A DNA stretch of 64,000 bases from Agromyces fucosus (GCF_004134865.1 NZ_SDPO01000001.1:558001-622000); one strand, 5' to 3'; positions 39,731 through 49,529 are shown, counted from the first letter of the stretch. Numbers and translations are program-made. Notes: generated by a model from the sequence alone, not told the origin.

Positions 39731-39750
39731 TTATCTTGACGTCGAGATAA
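39731..39750. promoter_or_regulatory. 20-bp near-perfect palindrome upstream of acnA
   Basis: TTATCTTGACGTCGAGATAA: the two 10-base arms match at 9 of 10 positions. It lies about 130 bases upstream of the acnA start and just beyond the DUF3159 stop. It looks like the site of a dimeric repressor and probably controls acnA. The regulator cannot be named from this window. Confidence 0.6.
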
Positions 39751-39755
39751 CTCTA

Positions 39756-40604
39756 TCACTCGGCGGAGCGGGCGGATGACGGGTAGATCGCCCGCACGAC
39801 GAGCCACGAGAAGACCAGCACCAAGGCGTAGAGAGGTACGCCCATGAGCAGTCGCGTGGCCCCGAGGGCCTCCACGTTGTCGACGAGGTAGAAGGGCACC
39901 TGCACCGCGAGACGCGCGACGAACAGCCCGATCCAGACGAGCGTGAGGAACTGGGCGGCGCGGTACTTGCGCTTGTCCTGCTTCCAGGCGACGCCGTCGC
40001 CCATGAGGAAACCGACGATCAGGCCGATCGCGGGCCAGCCCACGAAGAGGGACACGGTCAGCGCGAGCGCGTAGGCGGCGTTCGTGTAGAAGCCGATCAC
40101 GTAGTTGTCGCGGGCGTCGCCCGACCAGAGCGCGAGCGCTGCGGAGGCGAGCACGCCGATGAGGCCGGCGATGGCCTGGGTCGGCTGCCCCTTGGTCACG
40201 AGACGCGCGACGGTGAACACGACGGCGAGGCCGACGGATGCTGCGAGGGCGGGCACGAGCGCCGCCTGCGGGTCTTGGCCGGCGAAGCTCGTGAGCCCGC
40301 TGTAGACGATGAGGAACACGAGCCCGGGCAGCAGGGCCTCGAGGATGCCGCGCACGCCGCCGACTGCGGTGAGGAGATCGCGCCCGCTCAGCTTCTCGTC
40401 GCGCGCGAGCGCACCGAGGCCGCTCTTCTCGGCGGCTGCGGCGAACTGCCGGCCGAACTCGCCGGCCGCACTGCCGGTTCCGGCATCGACGTCGGCTTCG
40501 GCTTCGGCCTCGGCCTCGGCCTCGGCCGGACGTTCCGCCGGGGCATCCGCTCGCTCGCCCTCGTCGGGGCGCGGCGACCCGTCGGCGTTCGCCATCGTGG
40601 TCAC
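39756..40604 (-). CDS. DUF3159 family membrane protein
   Basis: 282 residues. An acidic N-terminus with an [10 protein letters not shown] run (encoded by a GCCTCG-type microsatellite near 40500-40530) precedes a DUF3159 core with about six membrane helices (GILEALLPGLVFLIVYSGLTSF to ALVLVFSWLVVRAIY). Function unknown. GTG start at 40604 overlaps the DUF3710 stop by 4 bases; it is the last gene of the dut-DUF3710-DUF3159 operon. Confidence 0.87.
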   Translation of the reverse strand: MTTMANADGSPRPDEGERADAPAERPAEAEAEAEAEADVDAGTGSAAGEFGRQFAAAAEKSGLGALARDEKLSGRDLLTAVGGVRGILEALLPGLVFLIVYSGLTSFAGQDPQAALVPALAASVGLAVVFTVARLVTKGQPTQAIAGLIGVLASAALALWSGDARDNYVIGFYTNAAYALALTVSLFVGWPAIGLIVGFLMGDGVAWKQDKRKYRAAQFLTLVWIGLFVARLAVQVPFYLVDNVEALGATRLLMGVPLYALVLVFSWLVVRAIYPSSARSAE

Positions 40605-41221
40605 ACCGTGGGCGCACCCGCGGAGGACGCGGGCATGCGCAGCGGGATGAGGTCGCGCGGCGGCATCGGCGTGCTGCCGCGCACCACGACGATCGAGCGG
40701 AAGAGGTCTTCGACCTTCGCGGCCGCCGTGGGGTCGACGGCCGCCTCGCCGGCGATGACGCCGCGGAGGAACCAGCGGGGCCCGTCGACACCGATGAAAC
40801 GGGCGAGGCGCATCTGACCCTGCTGGCCCTCGCCTGCGGCGACGGGGATCTGCGCGAGCAACTCAGGCCCGAACGAGCCCTCGCGCACGGTGGTCGAACC
40901 GCCCTGGCGCGCGATCTGGTCGGCGATCTGCGCACGGATCTCGTGCCACAGTCCGCTCGAGCGCGGCGCCGCGAACGGCTGCACCTGCAGGGTCGAGTTC
41001 GCATAGTCGAGGCCGATCGCGACGACGCGCTTCGTGCCCTCCTCGACCTCGAGGCGGAGGTGGAGCCCGTCGCGCGGCAGCACCTTCACTCCGCCGAGAT
41101 CGACGTACGGGCGAACGGGGTTCGCCTCGGCCTCGTCGAACGGGCCCGCTTCCGCGCGGTCCTCGGGTGCGGACTTGGGCTGTTCGGCAGGCATGTCGCC
41201 GCCGGTTTCGATGTCGCTCAC
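40601..41221 (-). CDS. DUF3710 family protein
   Basis: 206-residue soluble protein. RPYVDLGGVKVLPRDGLHLRLEVEEGTKRVVAIGLDYANSTLQVQPFAAPRS and RFIGVDGPRWFLRGVIAG are typical of DUF3710. Function unknown, but the dut-DUF3710-DUF3159 order is conserved in actinobacteria. GTG start 41221 overlaps the dut stop by 4 bases (GTGA). Confidence 0.88.
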   Translation of the reverse strand: MSDIETGGDMPAEQPKSAPEDRAEAGPFDEAEANPVRPYVDLGGVKVLPRDGLHLRLEVEEGTKRVVAIGLDYANSTLQVQPFAAPRSSGLWHEIRAQIADQIARQGGSTTVREGSFGPELLAQIPVAAGEGQQGQMRLARFIGVDGPRWFLRGVIAGEAAVDPTAAAKVEDLFRSIVVVRGSTPMPPRDLIPLRMPASSAGAPTV

Positions 41222-41676
41222 GCGTTCACTCCTGACTTGTGCTCCCCGAAACCGGTGGAGCCGAATCCTGCTTCCCCGCGCAGACTGCCGGGCAGCCGCT
41301 CGACCTCGACGAATCGAGCGCGGCTCACCGGCATCACGACGATCTGGGCGATGCGGTCGCCGACCTCGATCGTGTGCGCCTCGCGGGCGTCGGTGTTCAA
41401 CAGTGCGACCTTGATCTCGCCGCGGTAGCCGGCATCGACCGTGCCGGGAGCGTTGACGATCGTGATGCCGTGCTTGAAGGCCAGGCCCGAGCGCGGCACG
41501 ACGAAGGCGACGTAGCCGTCGGGCAGGGCGATCGCGACGCCGGTGCCGACCGTGGCGCGTTCGCCGGGGCCGAGCACGACGGACTCGGAAGCGTGGAGAT
41601 CTGCGCCCGCGTCGCCCGGATGGGCGTAGTTCGGCACGCGGTCTGCAGTGATCAGCACATCGACGGAATCGGTCAC
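41218..41676 (-). CDS. dut: Deoxyuridine 5'-triphosphate nucleotidohydrolase (dUTPase)
   Basis: 152-residue trimeric dUTPase that splits dUTP into dUMP and pyrophosphate. The family motifs are all present: AHPGDAGADLHA, PRSGLAFKHGI, VDAGYRGEIKVAL, GDRIAQIV and the C-terminal RGEAGFGSTG loop. GTG start at 41676; TACCCT ends 6 bases upstream, so the transcript may be leaderless. First gene of the operon, divergent from DUF3093. Confidence 0.95.
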   Translation of the reverse strand: MTDSVDVLITADRVPNYAHPGDAGADLHASESVVLGPGERATVGTGVAIALPDGYVAFVVPRSGLAFKHGITIVNAPGTVDAGYRGEIKVALLNTDAREAHTIEVGDRIAQIVVMPVSRARFVEVERLPGSLRGEAGFGSTGFGEHKSGVNA

Positions 41677-41714
41677 TGTTCGAGGGTAGTGCAGAAGTCT
41701 GGTCGAATAGAGCC

Positions 41715-42179
41715 ATGCCCGACTACCGCGAGAAACTCTGGCCGACGCCCTGGATCTACGTCGTCAGCCTGCTGCTGATCCCGTCCAGCATCCTGGTCCT
41801 GGCGCCCGTCTCGATGCCCGCGGGCATCGCCACCGGGCTGATCCTCTACGGCGCGACGGTCGCAGCGCTCAGCGTGACCGCGCCCGTCGTCGAGGTGGCC
41901 GACGGTCGACTCCGCGCGGGGCGCGCGTCGATCGCGCTGGCGGACACGGGCGTCGCGACCGGGGCGACGGATGCCGCGGCTCGCGTCGAACGCGGAACGG
42001 GTCTCGACGCACGGGCGTTCCTCGTGATCCGCGGCTGGGTGCAACCCGTCGTGCGGGTGCCGATCACCGACCCGTCGGACCCCACGCCCTACTGGCTGGT
42101 CTCGACGCGTCATCCCAAAGAACTGGCCGCCGCGATCAATGGATCGCGACGGCCTGAAGGTACCGAGCCTGGCGTCTAG
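41715..42179 (+). CDS. DUF3093 family membrane protein
   Basis: 154 residues: YREKLWPTPWIYVVSLLLIPSSILVLAPVS and GIATGLILYGATVAALS form two membrane helices, followed by a soluble domain with RIADGRLRAGRA-like VADGRLRAGRASI and PYWLVSTRHPKELAAAI. This is the usual DUF3093 layout; function unknown. Its TAG stop shares the CTAG tetranucleotide with the stop of the convergent DUF4193 gene. Confidence 0.87.
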   Translation: MPDYREKLWPTPWIYVVSLLLIPSSILVLAPVSMPAGIATGLILYGATVAALSVTAPVVEVADGRLRAGRASIALADTGVATGATDAAARVERGTGLDARAFLVIRGWVQPVVRVPITDPSDPTPYWLVSTRHPKELAAAINGSRRPEGTEPGV

Positions 42180-42469
42180 GACGCGCACTCCAAGCAGATC
42201 GGTCCGAGCTTCGTCTCGTGGTCCATCTGCGAACGGTGCTTCACGAGGAAGCAGTTCACGCAGGTGAACTCGTCGGCTTGCGGTGGAAGCACCACGACGT
42301 CGAGTTCGACGTCGGAGAGATCGGCACCAGCGAGGTCGAACCCACCGGGGTTATCGGCATCGTCGACATCCACTACGCCCGACATCTTGTCGGGGACGCG
42401 CTCCTTGAGGGCCTCGATCGACTCGGAGTCGTCTTCGGTCTTCCTCGGTGCGTCGTAATCCGTTGCCAT
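42176..42469 (-). CDS. DUF4193 family zinc-ribbon protein
   Basis: 97 residues: MATDYDAPRKTEDDSESIEALKERVPDKMSGVVDVDDADN is the DUF4193 start, and FTCVNCFLVKHRSQM with CLEC near the C-terminus form a two-CxxC zinc-binding site. It is a small acidic actinobacterial protein of unknown function, regularly encoded beside dut and sepH. ATG 42469 has GGATGGGA upstream; ATG 42475 is an alternative. The upstream 190 bases are noticeably AT-richer than the surroundings. Confidence 0.88.
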   Translation of the reverse strand: MATDYDAPRKTEDDSESIEALKERVPDKMSGVVDVDDADNPGGFDLAGADLSDVELDVVVLPPQADEFTCVNCFLVKHRSQMDHETKLGPICLECAS

Positions 42470-42664
42470 TCCCATCCATTTCTTCATCGCCGATGATTCG
42501 GCGGCCATAGTCTGCATCAAATCGGTGGCGTTAGCAAACCACTTTCGCAGCGTTTCCACAGCTGCTACGTGCTCAACTTCCGGCGCGCCCGCCCTATTCC
42601 CACGAGCACCCATCCGGACGTGGCATCCTTGGGCGGAGACGAAAGCACGGAAGGGCTTGTCGCG

Positions 42665-43729
42665 ATGCAAGAACTCAAGGTAATCGGAGTCGAGAACGGC
42701 GCGTTGCTCGCCGCTTCCGACGATGGAGCGCGCTTCCGAATCGAGATCGACGAGGTGCTGCAATCACGCATCCGTCAGGCGCAACCCGAGCAGCACGTCG
42801 GACCCAAACCCTCGCCCCGCGAGGTGCAGGCCCACATCCGAGCCGGCATGTCGGCCGAGGAGGTCGCCCAGGTCACCGGCGCGGCCATCGACTACATCCG
42901 ACGATTCGAGGGGCCGGTGCTCGCTGAGCGCGAGCACATGGTCACCTCCGCCCTCGCCGTGCCCGTGCACGTCACCACCGAGTCCGACCCGGCCGACGAG
43001 CCGCCGTCGTTCGGCGGCGTCATCCGCGAACGCCTCGCGCAGCTCGGAGCCCACGGTGAACGCTGGGCGAGCTGGAAGGACGAGGAGCGCGGCTGGATCA
43101 TCAAGCTCGAGTTCACCGCCGAGACCATCGACCACGACGCCCGCTGGAGTTTCGAGCCCCGCAAGCAGGCGCTGCAGCCGCTGAACTCCGAGGCGGTCAC
43201 GCTCTCGCAGCAGGGCGAGATGAAGGGCGGGCTCATCCCCCGGCTCCGCGCCGTCGGCCCCGAGTCCGAGGAGTCGCGCTTCGACAGCGGTGCGTTCACC
43301 TTCGAGGAGCCCGAGCACGGCGACTTCGACACGGCGCCGCACCTCGAGCCGCTTCCGTACGCACGTACGCCACAGACATCGAGCCCCGCAGTCGCCCGCG
43401 CCGCGATCAAGCGAGCGGATGAGCCGAAGCAGACGCTCGGCGAGACCGCCGACCTGCTCGAGGCGCTGCGCCGGCGGCGCGGCGAACGCGAGGCAGCAGG
43501 CAGCGAGCCCGAGCGCCCGCAGGCCGCTCCCGCCCCGGCACCCGCGCAGGAGACCCCCGAGCTCGAGCAGCCCGAGGAGAAGCCCGGCACCGCCGCACGC
43601 AGCATCTGGGGCGGCAAGGGCGTCTCGGCAAGCCCCGGCGCCCGCGGAGGCTCCAAGAAGGGCCGCGCCTCCATGCCGAGCTGGGACGAGATCGTCTTCG
43701 GCGCTCGCACCGACGACGACCTGGCCTGA
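42665..43729 (+). CDS. sepH: Septation protein SepH (DUF3071)
   Basis: 354 residues. The N-terminal DUF3071 domain (MQELKVIGVENGALLAASDDGARFRIEID) with a helix-turn-helix-like segment (PREVQAHIRAGMSAEEVAQVTGAAIDYIRRFEGPV) matches SepH, which binds FtsZ and promotes its assembly in Streptomyces. The C-terminal half is Pro/Glu/Ala-rich and ends SWDEIVFGARTDDD, a conserved tail. GGAAGGG lies about 8 bases before ATG 42665. Divergent from the DUF4193 gene. Confidence 0.92.
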   Translation: MQELKVIGVENGALLAASDDGARFRIEIDEVLQSRIRQAQPEQHVGPKPSPREVQAHIRAGMSAEEVAQVTGAAIDYIRRFEGPVLAEREHMVTSALAVPVHVTTESDPADEPPSFGGVIRERLAQLGAHGERWASWKDEERGWIIKLEFTAETIDHDARWSFEPRKQALQPLNSEAVTLSQQGEMKGGLIPRLRAVGPESEESRFDSGAFTFEEPEHGDFDTAPHLEPLPYARTPQTSSPAVARAAIKRADEPKQTLGETADLLEALRRRRGEREAAGSEPERPQAAPAPAPAQETPELEQPEEKPGTAARSIWGGKGVSASPGARGGSKKGRASMPSWDEIVFGARTDDDLA

Positions 43730-43816
43730 CACCGGGGGCACCACCGAGCGCACTCGTCGAACGCCGTCGTGCTTCTGCACGGCGGCGTTCCGCATGCCGG
43801 CACCCGGTGATACCAT

Positions 43817-43832
43817 TCGAACATATCTTCGA
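43817..43832 (+). promoter_or_regulatory. LexA (SOS) box-like site before the DUF6504 gene
   Basis: TCGAACATATCTTCGA differs at one position from the actinobacterial SOS pattern TCGAACnnnnGTTCGA. It sits 15 bases before the ATG at 43848, where a repressor would block initiation. Likely LexA-controlled, by similarity only. Confidence 0.6.
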
Positions 43833-43847
43833 ATCGGTGAGGTGCCC

Positions 43848-44135
43848 ATGTCGCTCGTCCAGGAGTACGTCGAGCTGTGGACCAGCGACGACGGGCGCCC
43901 CGTGCGACTCGTCTGGCGCGCCCGACGGTTCCGGGTGAGCGATACACCGACCACCCTCGTCGGCCCGTGCGACTGGTGGGCGCCGGTGGCCCGGCACGAT
44001 GTGTCTCCCGGGCGTCCGCCGTTGCAGATCACCGGATGGCGCTTCCAGGCGAGTGCCGACGACGGCGAGACCCGTGTCTTCGATGTCCGCCGACGCGACG
44101 AAGATCGCTGGGAGCTCGTGCGCGTCTTCGACTGA
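43848..44135 (+). CDS. DUF6504 family protein (probable SOS-linked)
   Basis: 95 residues: VQEYVELWTSDDGRPVRLVWRARRFRVSDTP...CDWWAP, then WRFQASADDGETRVFDVRRRDEDRWELVRVFD. This pattern resembles the small DUF6504 proteins that elsewhere in actinobacteria are encoded with the ImuB-like Y-family polymerase and DnaE2 mutagenesis cassette. Here it stands alone, behind a LexA-like box. The family assignment is from memory of the motif; function unknown. ATG 43848 follows GGTGAGG. Convergent with the BenE gene, with adjoining ends. Confidence 0.72.
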   Translation: MSLVQEYVELWTSDDGRPVRLVWRARRFRVSDTPTTLVGPCDWWAPVARHDVSPGRPPLQITGWRFQASADDGETRVFDVRRRDEDRWELVRVFD

Positions 44136-45323
44136 TCAGGCGTGCTCTGGGTCGCGATCCAGCTCGTCGTCGCCTGAGCCGGTCGCTGCGGCCCCCGCAG
44201 AGGGTGCTGCGGCAGCTGGCGACTGTGCCGGCGCAGCGGGACCCGCCGCTCCCCTGCCGAGCCACAGCATGAGCACCCCGCCGACGACGAGACCCCAGAA
44301 TGCGGAGCCGATGCCGACGACGGCGACGCCCGACGCGGTGACGAGGAAGGTGCCGATCGCGGTGATGCGTTGGCGCGGGTCCTCGAGCGCGCCGGTCAGC
44401 GCGGTGACCATCGCCCCGAGCAGGGCGAGCCCGGCGACCGCCGTGATGATGATCGGGGGCGAGGCCTGCACGACGGCGGCGGCGAGCCCGGCGCCGGCGC
44501 CCAGCACGAGGTAGACGATGCCCGAGGTGAAGGTCGCCACCCAGCGCCGACGCGGATCGGGGTTCGACTCGGGGCTCGCCATGATCGCCGCCGTGATCGC
44601 TGCGAGGTTCAACGCGTGTCCGCCGGCGAACGCCGCGCCCACCGAGGCCACGCCCGAGGCGACCAGCACCGGCCTCGGCGCGAGCCGGTAGCCGAACGTC
44701 GACATCACGGCGAACCCGGGCACGTTCTGCCCGGCCATCGTCACGATGAAGAGCGGGAGGCCGAGGCTCACGATCACGAACGGGTCGAAGACCGGAGCGA
44801 CGAACTGGAGCTGCGGCCGGACCGCCTCGCTCGCGAGCACGGCGGGGCCCGCCAACACGGCGATGCCGATCACCGCGACGAGCATCGCGGCCGGCACGGC
44901 CCAGCGCGGTGCGAGGCGTGCGAGGAGCAGCCAGACGAGCACCATCGGCACGGCGATCGCCGGCTGCTCGACGGCGGCGAACACGGGGGCCACGCAGATC
45001 GGGAAGAGGATGCCTGCGAGCATCGCGCTCGCAATGGGCTTCGGGATACTGGTGATCGCTCGTCCGAGGGCGGGCCAGAGCCCGGCGAGCACGATGAGCA
45101 CGCCGCAGACGATGAACGCGCCGATCGCGGCGGCGAACTGCTGCGTCGTCGCCGCCGCGGCGACGAGGAGCGCCGCGCCGGGCGTCGACCAGGCGAACGA
45201 GACGGGCATGCGCGTCGCGAGCGGCAGCACGATGCAGAGCAGACCCGTCGCGATGCAGAGCGCGAAGAGACCGGATGCCGCCTGCGTCTCGGAGGCGCCC
45301 ACTGCGATGAGGCCCGCGATCAC
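44136..45323 (-). CDS. benE: BenE family benzoate/H+ symporter-like transporter (start uncertain)
   Basis: 395 residues from GTG 45323, with about 10-12 membrane helices and family motifs (TRMPVSFAWSTPGAALL, GQNVPGFAVMSTFGY, GGHALNLAAITAAI). BenE proteins import benzoate with protons. The first family helix (VVAGVIAAITGFASSFALVIAGL) begins upstream of this GTG: the 30 codons between the clpX TAG (45414-45416) and 45323 are open in the same frame but have no ATG, GTG or TTG. A rare start such as ATC 45389 or stop read-through from clpX is possible. The C-terminus is an Ala/Pro-rich tail. Confidence 0.85.
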   Translation of the reverse strand: MIAGLIAVGASETQAASGLFALCIATGLLCIVLPLATRMPVSFAWSTPGAALLVAAAATTQQFAAAIGAFIVCGVLIVLAGLWPALGRAITSIPKPIASAMLAGILFPICVAPVFAAVEQPAIAVPMVLVWLLLARLAPRWAVPAAMLVAVIGIAVLAGPAVLASEAVRPQLQFVAPVFDPFVIVSLGLPLFIVTMAGQNVPGFAVMSTFGYRLAPRPVLVASGVASVGAAFAGGHALNLAAITAAIMASPESNPDPRRRWVATFTSGIVYLVLGAGAGLAAAVVQASPPIIITAVAGLALLGAMVTALTGALEDPRQRITAIGTFLVTASGVAVVGIGSAFWGLVVGGVLMLWLGRGAAGPAAPAQSPAAAAPSAGAAATGSGDDELDRDPEHA

Positions 45324-45413
45324 CAGGGCGAAGGAGCTCGCGAATCCGGTGATGGCCGCGATGACGCCCGCGACGACGGTGTGGAAGATGGGCGGCGCTC
45401 GCTCTCGGCCGGG

Positions 45414-46691
<1,278 letters not shown>

Positions 46692-46805
46692 CGAAACCCT
46701 CCCTGTCGACGAATCTGTTCCGAGCCTAGCCCGAGATCGGGCGGATCGAGGGTAGCGCGCGGGATTCGACACGCTCGGCCGTTCGCGGGTCGCGAACCGG
46801 GACGC

Positions 46806-47561
46806 TCAGTCGAGGAGATGTCGAAGGTAGCGCCGCGGATCGTCGAGGTACCCGCGCCAGTGCGTGACGAGTTCGAGGTCTTCCCAGGTGGTCTCGCGGA
46901 TGCCCCACTCCCCCAGTTCGAGGATCGTCGCTCCCGGCACGGAGGCGAGCACCGGCGAGTGCGTCGCGCAGATGATCTGGGTGCCGCGTGCGACCATCCG
47001 GTCGAGGCCGGCGATCCATCCGAGGATCGAGGAGAACGAGAGCGCCGCTTCGGGCTCGTCGAGGCACACGAGTCCGGCGCGGTAGCGGGGATGGTTCAGC
47101 TTGTTGTCGAGCAGGTCGTTGAAGGACTCGCCGTGACTGAGCGAGTGCAGGTGCCGATCGGGGCTGTCGGGCAGCGCCTCGAGGTAGCTGTAGTAGCCGT
47201 GCATCGTCTCGGAACGGAGGAAGAACCCCCATCGCGGGGCCGACGGGCTGCGCTCGATGCGCAACCACTCCGCCAGCGGCGACTCGCTCGGTCGGGTCGT
47301 GGTGCCGCCGTTGGTGCTGCCGCCCTCGGGCGGCAGCCCGTAGGCCGTCGCGATGCCCTCGAGCAGGGTCGACTTGCCGCTGCCGTTCTCGCCCACGAGG
47401 AAGGTCAGCCCGGGAGCGAACTCGAGACCGCCGTCGCCGATCACCTGATCGATCGCGGGAATGCTCGCCGGCCATGCGACACGGTCTATCGCGGCATCCG
47501 GAGACAGCGAAACGCGGCGGATGGCGCGGCTGTCGTTCAGCCGGTCATCCGCCGCGTTCAC
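46806..47561 (-). CDS. AAA/ABC-type ATPase between clpP2 and clpX
   Basis: 251-residue single ATPase domain of the AAA_21/SMC-like ABC class: Walker A GENGSGKST at 57-65, signature LSHGES near 150, Walker B VCLDEPEAAL and the switch histidine ATHSPVLASVPG. No membrane or DNA-binding domain is fused. Relatives are usually annotated only as AAA family ATPase. GTG 47561 is the probable start; the ribosome site is weak and lies over the clpP2 end, 11 bases after its stop. Its place inside the clp operon is unusual. Confidence 0.85.
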   Translation of the reverse strand: MNAADDRLNDSRAIRRVSLSPDAAIDRVAWPASIPAIDQVIGDGGLEFAPGLTFLVGENGSGKSTLLEGIATAYGLPPEGGSTNGGTTTRPSESPLAEWLRIERSPSAPRWGFFLRSETMHGYYSYLEALPDSPDRHLHSLSHGESFNDLLDNKLNHPRYRAGLVCLDEPEAALSFSSILGWIAGLDRMVARGTQIICATHSPVLASVPGATILELGEWGIRETTWEDLELVTHWRGYLDDPRRYLRHLLD

Positions 47562-47572
47562 GGTGCCGCGAG

Positions 47573-48241
47573 CTATCGCGTGATCGCCGGGAGGCTCTTG
47601 CGCGAGCTCAGCACCTGGTCGATGAGACCGTACTCGAGCGCCTCGGCCGCCGACAGGATCTTGTCGCGGTCGATGTCGGTGTGCACCTGCTCGGGCGTGC
47701 GGTTCGAGTGACGCGAGAGCGTCTCTTCGAGCCACGAGCGCATGCGCATGATCTCGGCGGCCTGGATCTCGATGTCGGACGCCTGGCCGTGACCCGCCTC
47801 GCCCATGGCGGGCTGGTGGATCAGCACGCGGGCGTTCGGCAGCGCGAGGCGCTTGCCGGGCGTGCCGGCGGCGGCGATCACGGCGGCCGCCGAGGCGGCC
47901 TGGCCGAGCACGACCGTCTGGATCTGCGGACGGATGTACTGCATCGTGTCGTAGATCGCGGTCATGGCCGTGAAGGAGCCACCGGGCGAGTTGATGTAGA
48001 GGATGATGTCGCGGTCGGGGTCCATCGACTCCAAGACGAGCAGCTGCGCCATGATGTCGTCGGCGGATGCGTCGTCGACCTGCACGCCGAGGAAGATGAT
48101 GCGGTCCTCGAAGAGCTTGGCGTAGGGGTCTTGGCGCTTGTAGCCGTAGGCCGTGCGCTCCTCGAAGCTCGGCAGGATGTAGCGCGAGCCCGGTGCCTGG
48201 ACGCCGTTGAAGGCGGTGCCACCGAAAGCAGGGATGTTCAT
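47573..48241 (-). CDS. clpP2: ATP-dependent Clp protease proteolytic subunit ClpP2
   Basis: 222-residue ClpP2-type subunit with catalytic Ser117 (GQAASAAAV), His142 (LIHQPAMG) and an Asp near 191. The longer N-terminus (MNIPAFGGTAFNGVQAPGSRYILPSFEERTAYG) is typical of actinobacterial ClpP2, which pairs with ClpP1 into a mixed 14-mer. Follows clpP1 by 27 bases. Confidence 0.96.
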   Translation of the reverse strand: MNIPAFGGTAFNGVQAPGSRYILPSFEERTAYGYKRQDPYAKLFEDRIIFLGVQVDDASADDIMAQLLVLESMDPDRDIILYINSPGGSFTAMTAIYDTMQYIRPQIQTVVLGQAASAAAVIAAAGTPGKRLALPNARVLIHQPAMGEAGHGQASDIEIQAAEIMRMRSWLEETLSRHSNRTPEQVHTDIDRDKILSAAEALEYGLIDQVLSSRKSLPAITR

Positions 48242-48268
48242 TCGCTCGTTCTCTCTTCTCTCGAGTGC

Positions 48269-48853
48269 CTACGCCTGGGTTCCGCCGCCACCGGCGACGT
48301 CGAGCGCCGATTCGCGGATGTGGTCGACGAAGCCGTACTCGAGGGCCTCCTGCGCGTTGAACCAGCGGTCGCGGTCTCCGTCGGCGTTGATCTGCTCGAC
48401 GGACTTGCCGGTCTGCGCCGCGGTGATCTCGGCGAGCCGCTTCTTCATGTCGAGGATGAGCTGCGCCTGCGTCTGGATGTCGCTCGCGGTGCCGCCGAAG
48501 CCGCCGTGCGGCTGGTGCAGCAGCACGCGGGCGTTGGGCGTGATGTACCGCTTGCCCTTGGTGCCGGCCGTCAGGAGCAGCTGTCCCATGGAGGCGGCCA
48601 TGCCGATGCCGACGGTGACGATGTCGTTCGGCACGAACTGCATGGTGTCGTAGATCGCCATGCCCGCCGTGATCGAGCCACCGGGCGAGTTCACGTAGAG
48701 GTAGATGTCTTTCTTGGCATCTTCAGCGGCGAGCAGCAGCAGCTTCGCCGCGATCTCGTTCGCGTTGTCGTCGCGCACCTCGGAGCCAAGCCAGATGATG
48801 CGGTCCTTCAGCAGTCGATCGAAAACACCGGTGCCTGGTGTCGGTTCGGCCAT
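48269..48853 (-). CDS. clpP1: ATP-dependent Clp protease proteolytic subunit ClpP1
   Basis: 194-residue ClpP1 with Ser88 (GMAASMGQ), His113 (LLHQPHGG) and an Asp near 162. ATG 48853 ([10 protein letters not shown]) is preferred, with CGGAGCG 5 bases upstream; GTG 48883 would add 10 residues. First gene of the clpP1-clpP2-ATPase-clpX-BenE unit. It ends GGGGTQA, a flexible tail. Confidence 0.96.
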   Translation of the reverse strand: MAEPTPGTGVFDRLLKDRIIWLGSEVRDDNANEIAAKLLLLAAEDAKKDIYLYVNSPGGSITAGMAIYDTMQFVPNDIVTVGIGMAASMGQLLLTAGTKGKRYITPNARVLLHQPHGGFGGTASDIQTQAQLILDMKKRLAEITAAQTGKSVEQINADGDRDRWFNAQEALEYGFVDHIRESALDVAGGGGTQA

Positions 48854-48926
48854 GTGTCGCTCCGTTTCCGTTGTCGCGTTCACTCGAATCTATCCGGTGC
48901 AACGCGCGTGAACGGGGCTGTTCGCC

Positions 48927-49424
48927 CTAGGCGGATGCCGCGAGCTCCGCAGCGTATGCGGCGAGCGACACCCGGTACCGCGGCAGGTGCGGTGCGAGGG
49001 CTGCGAGGGCCTCGGATGCCGCGAGCCGTGCGTCGCCCGCATCGACCCGCGCGAGGGCGCGGAACGCGACCACGGCGTCGCGCAGCTCGCCCGCCTCGGG
49101 CTCGATCTCGTCGAGCAGTGCGACGGACTCGAGCGGACGCCCCAGGTTGCGGATCGTCGAAGCGAGCTGCACGTGAGCCTGCACGCGTTCGGAGCCCGTG
49201 AGCCCGCCCGCGATGGCCTGCCGGTACAGCGGCTCCGCTTCGGCCTCGAGACCTGCCGAGTCGCGTGCACCAGCCCGCTCGAACAGCGCGAGCGGGTCCC
49301 CAGCCGGCCGCTCGCCCGCGAGGGCGTCGATGCGGCGGATCACCTCTGCGTCGCCGAGTTCGTCGGCCGACGCCCAGACGGCGTCGACTCGCTGCTGCCA
49401 TTCCTCGTTCGAGCTCATTCGCAT
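48927..49424 (-). CDS. Tetratricopeptide-repeat protein
   Basis: 165-residue helical protein with TPR-like repeats: ALFERAGARDSAGLEAEAEPLYRQAI, AHVQLASTIRNLGRPLESVALLDE, and ELRDAVVAFRALARVDAG. It resembles the small TPR_5 family proteins of actinobacteria; it probably binds a protein partner that cannot be named. Start ATG 49424 with GGAGGCCAGAGAG upstream, or ATG 49418. Lies between the tig terminator and clpP1. Confidence 0.82.
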   Translation of the reverse strand: MRMSSNEEWQQRVDAVWASADELGDAEVIRRIDALAGERPAGDPLALFERAGARDSAGLEAEAEPLYRQAIAGGLTGSERVQAHVQLASTIRNLGRPLESVALLDEIEPEAGELRDAVVAFRALARVDAGDARLAASEALAALAPHLPRYRVSLAAYAAELAASA

Positions 49425-49529
49425 CTCTCTGGCCTCCGTCTCGTCCCGCGATGTTCTGCGGCGTGGAGGACGTGCGCCACGCGTCCTCCACGGCGCAGAC
49501 CGTCGTCGGAACGTTTCCAATACAGGAAA

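Noticed and set aside
40490-40535. GCCTCG microsatellite within the DUF3159 gene as a mobile or CRISPR-like repeat
   Set aside because: It is a short in-frame Glu-Ala codon run inside a coding region.
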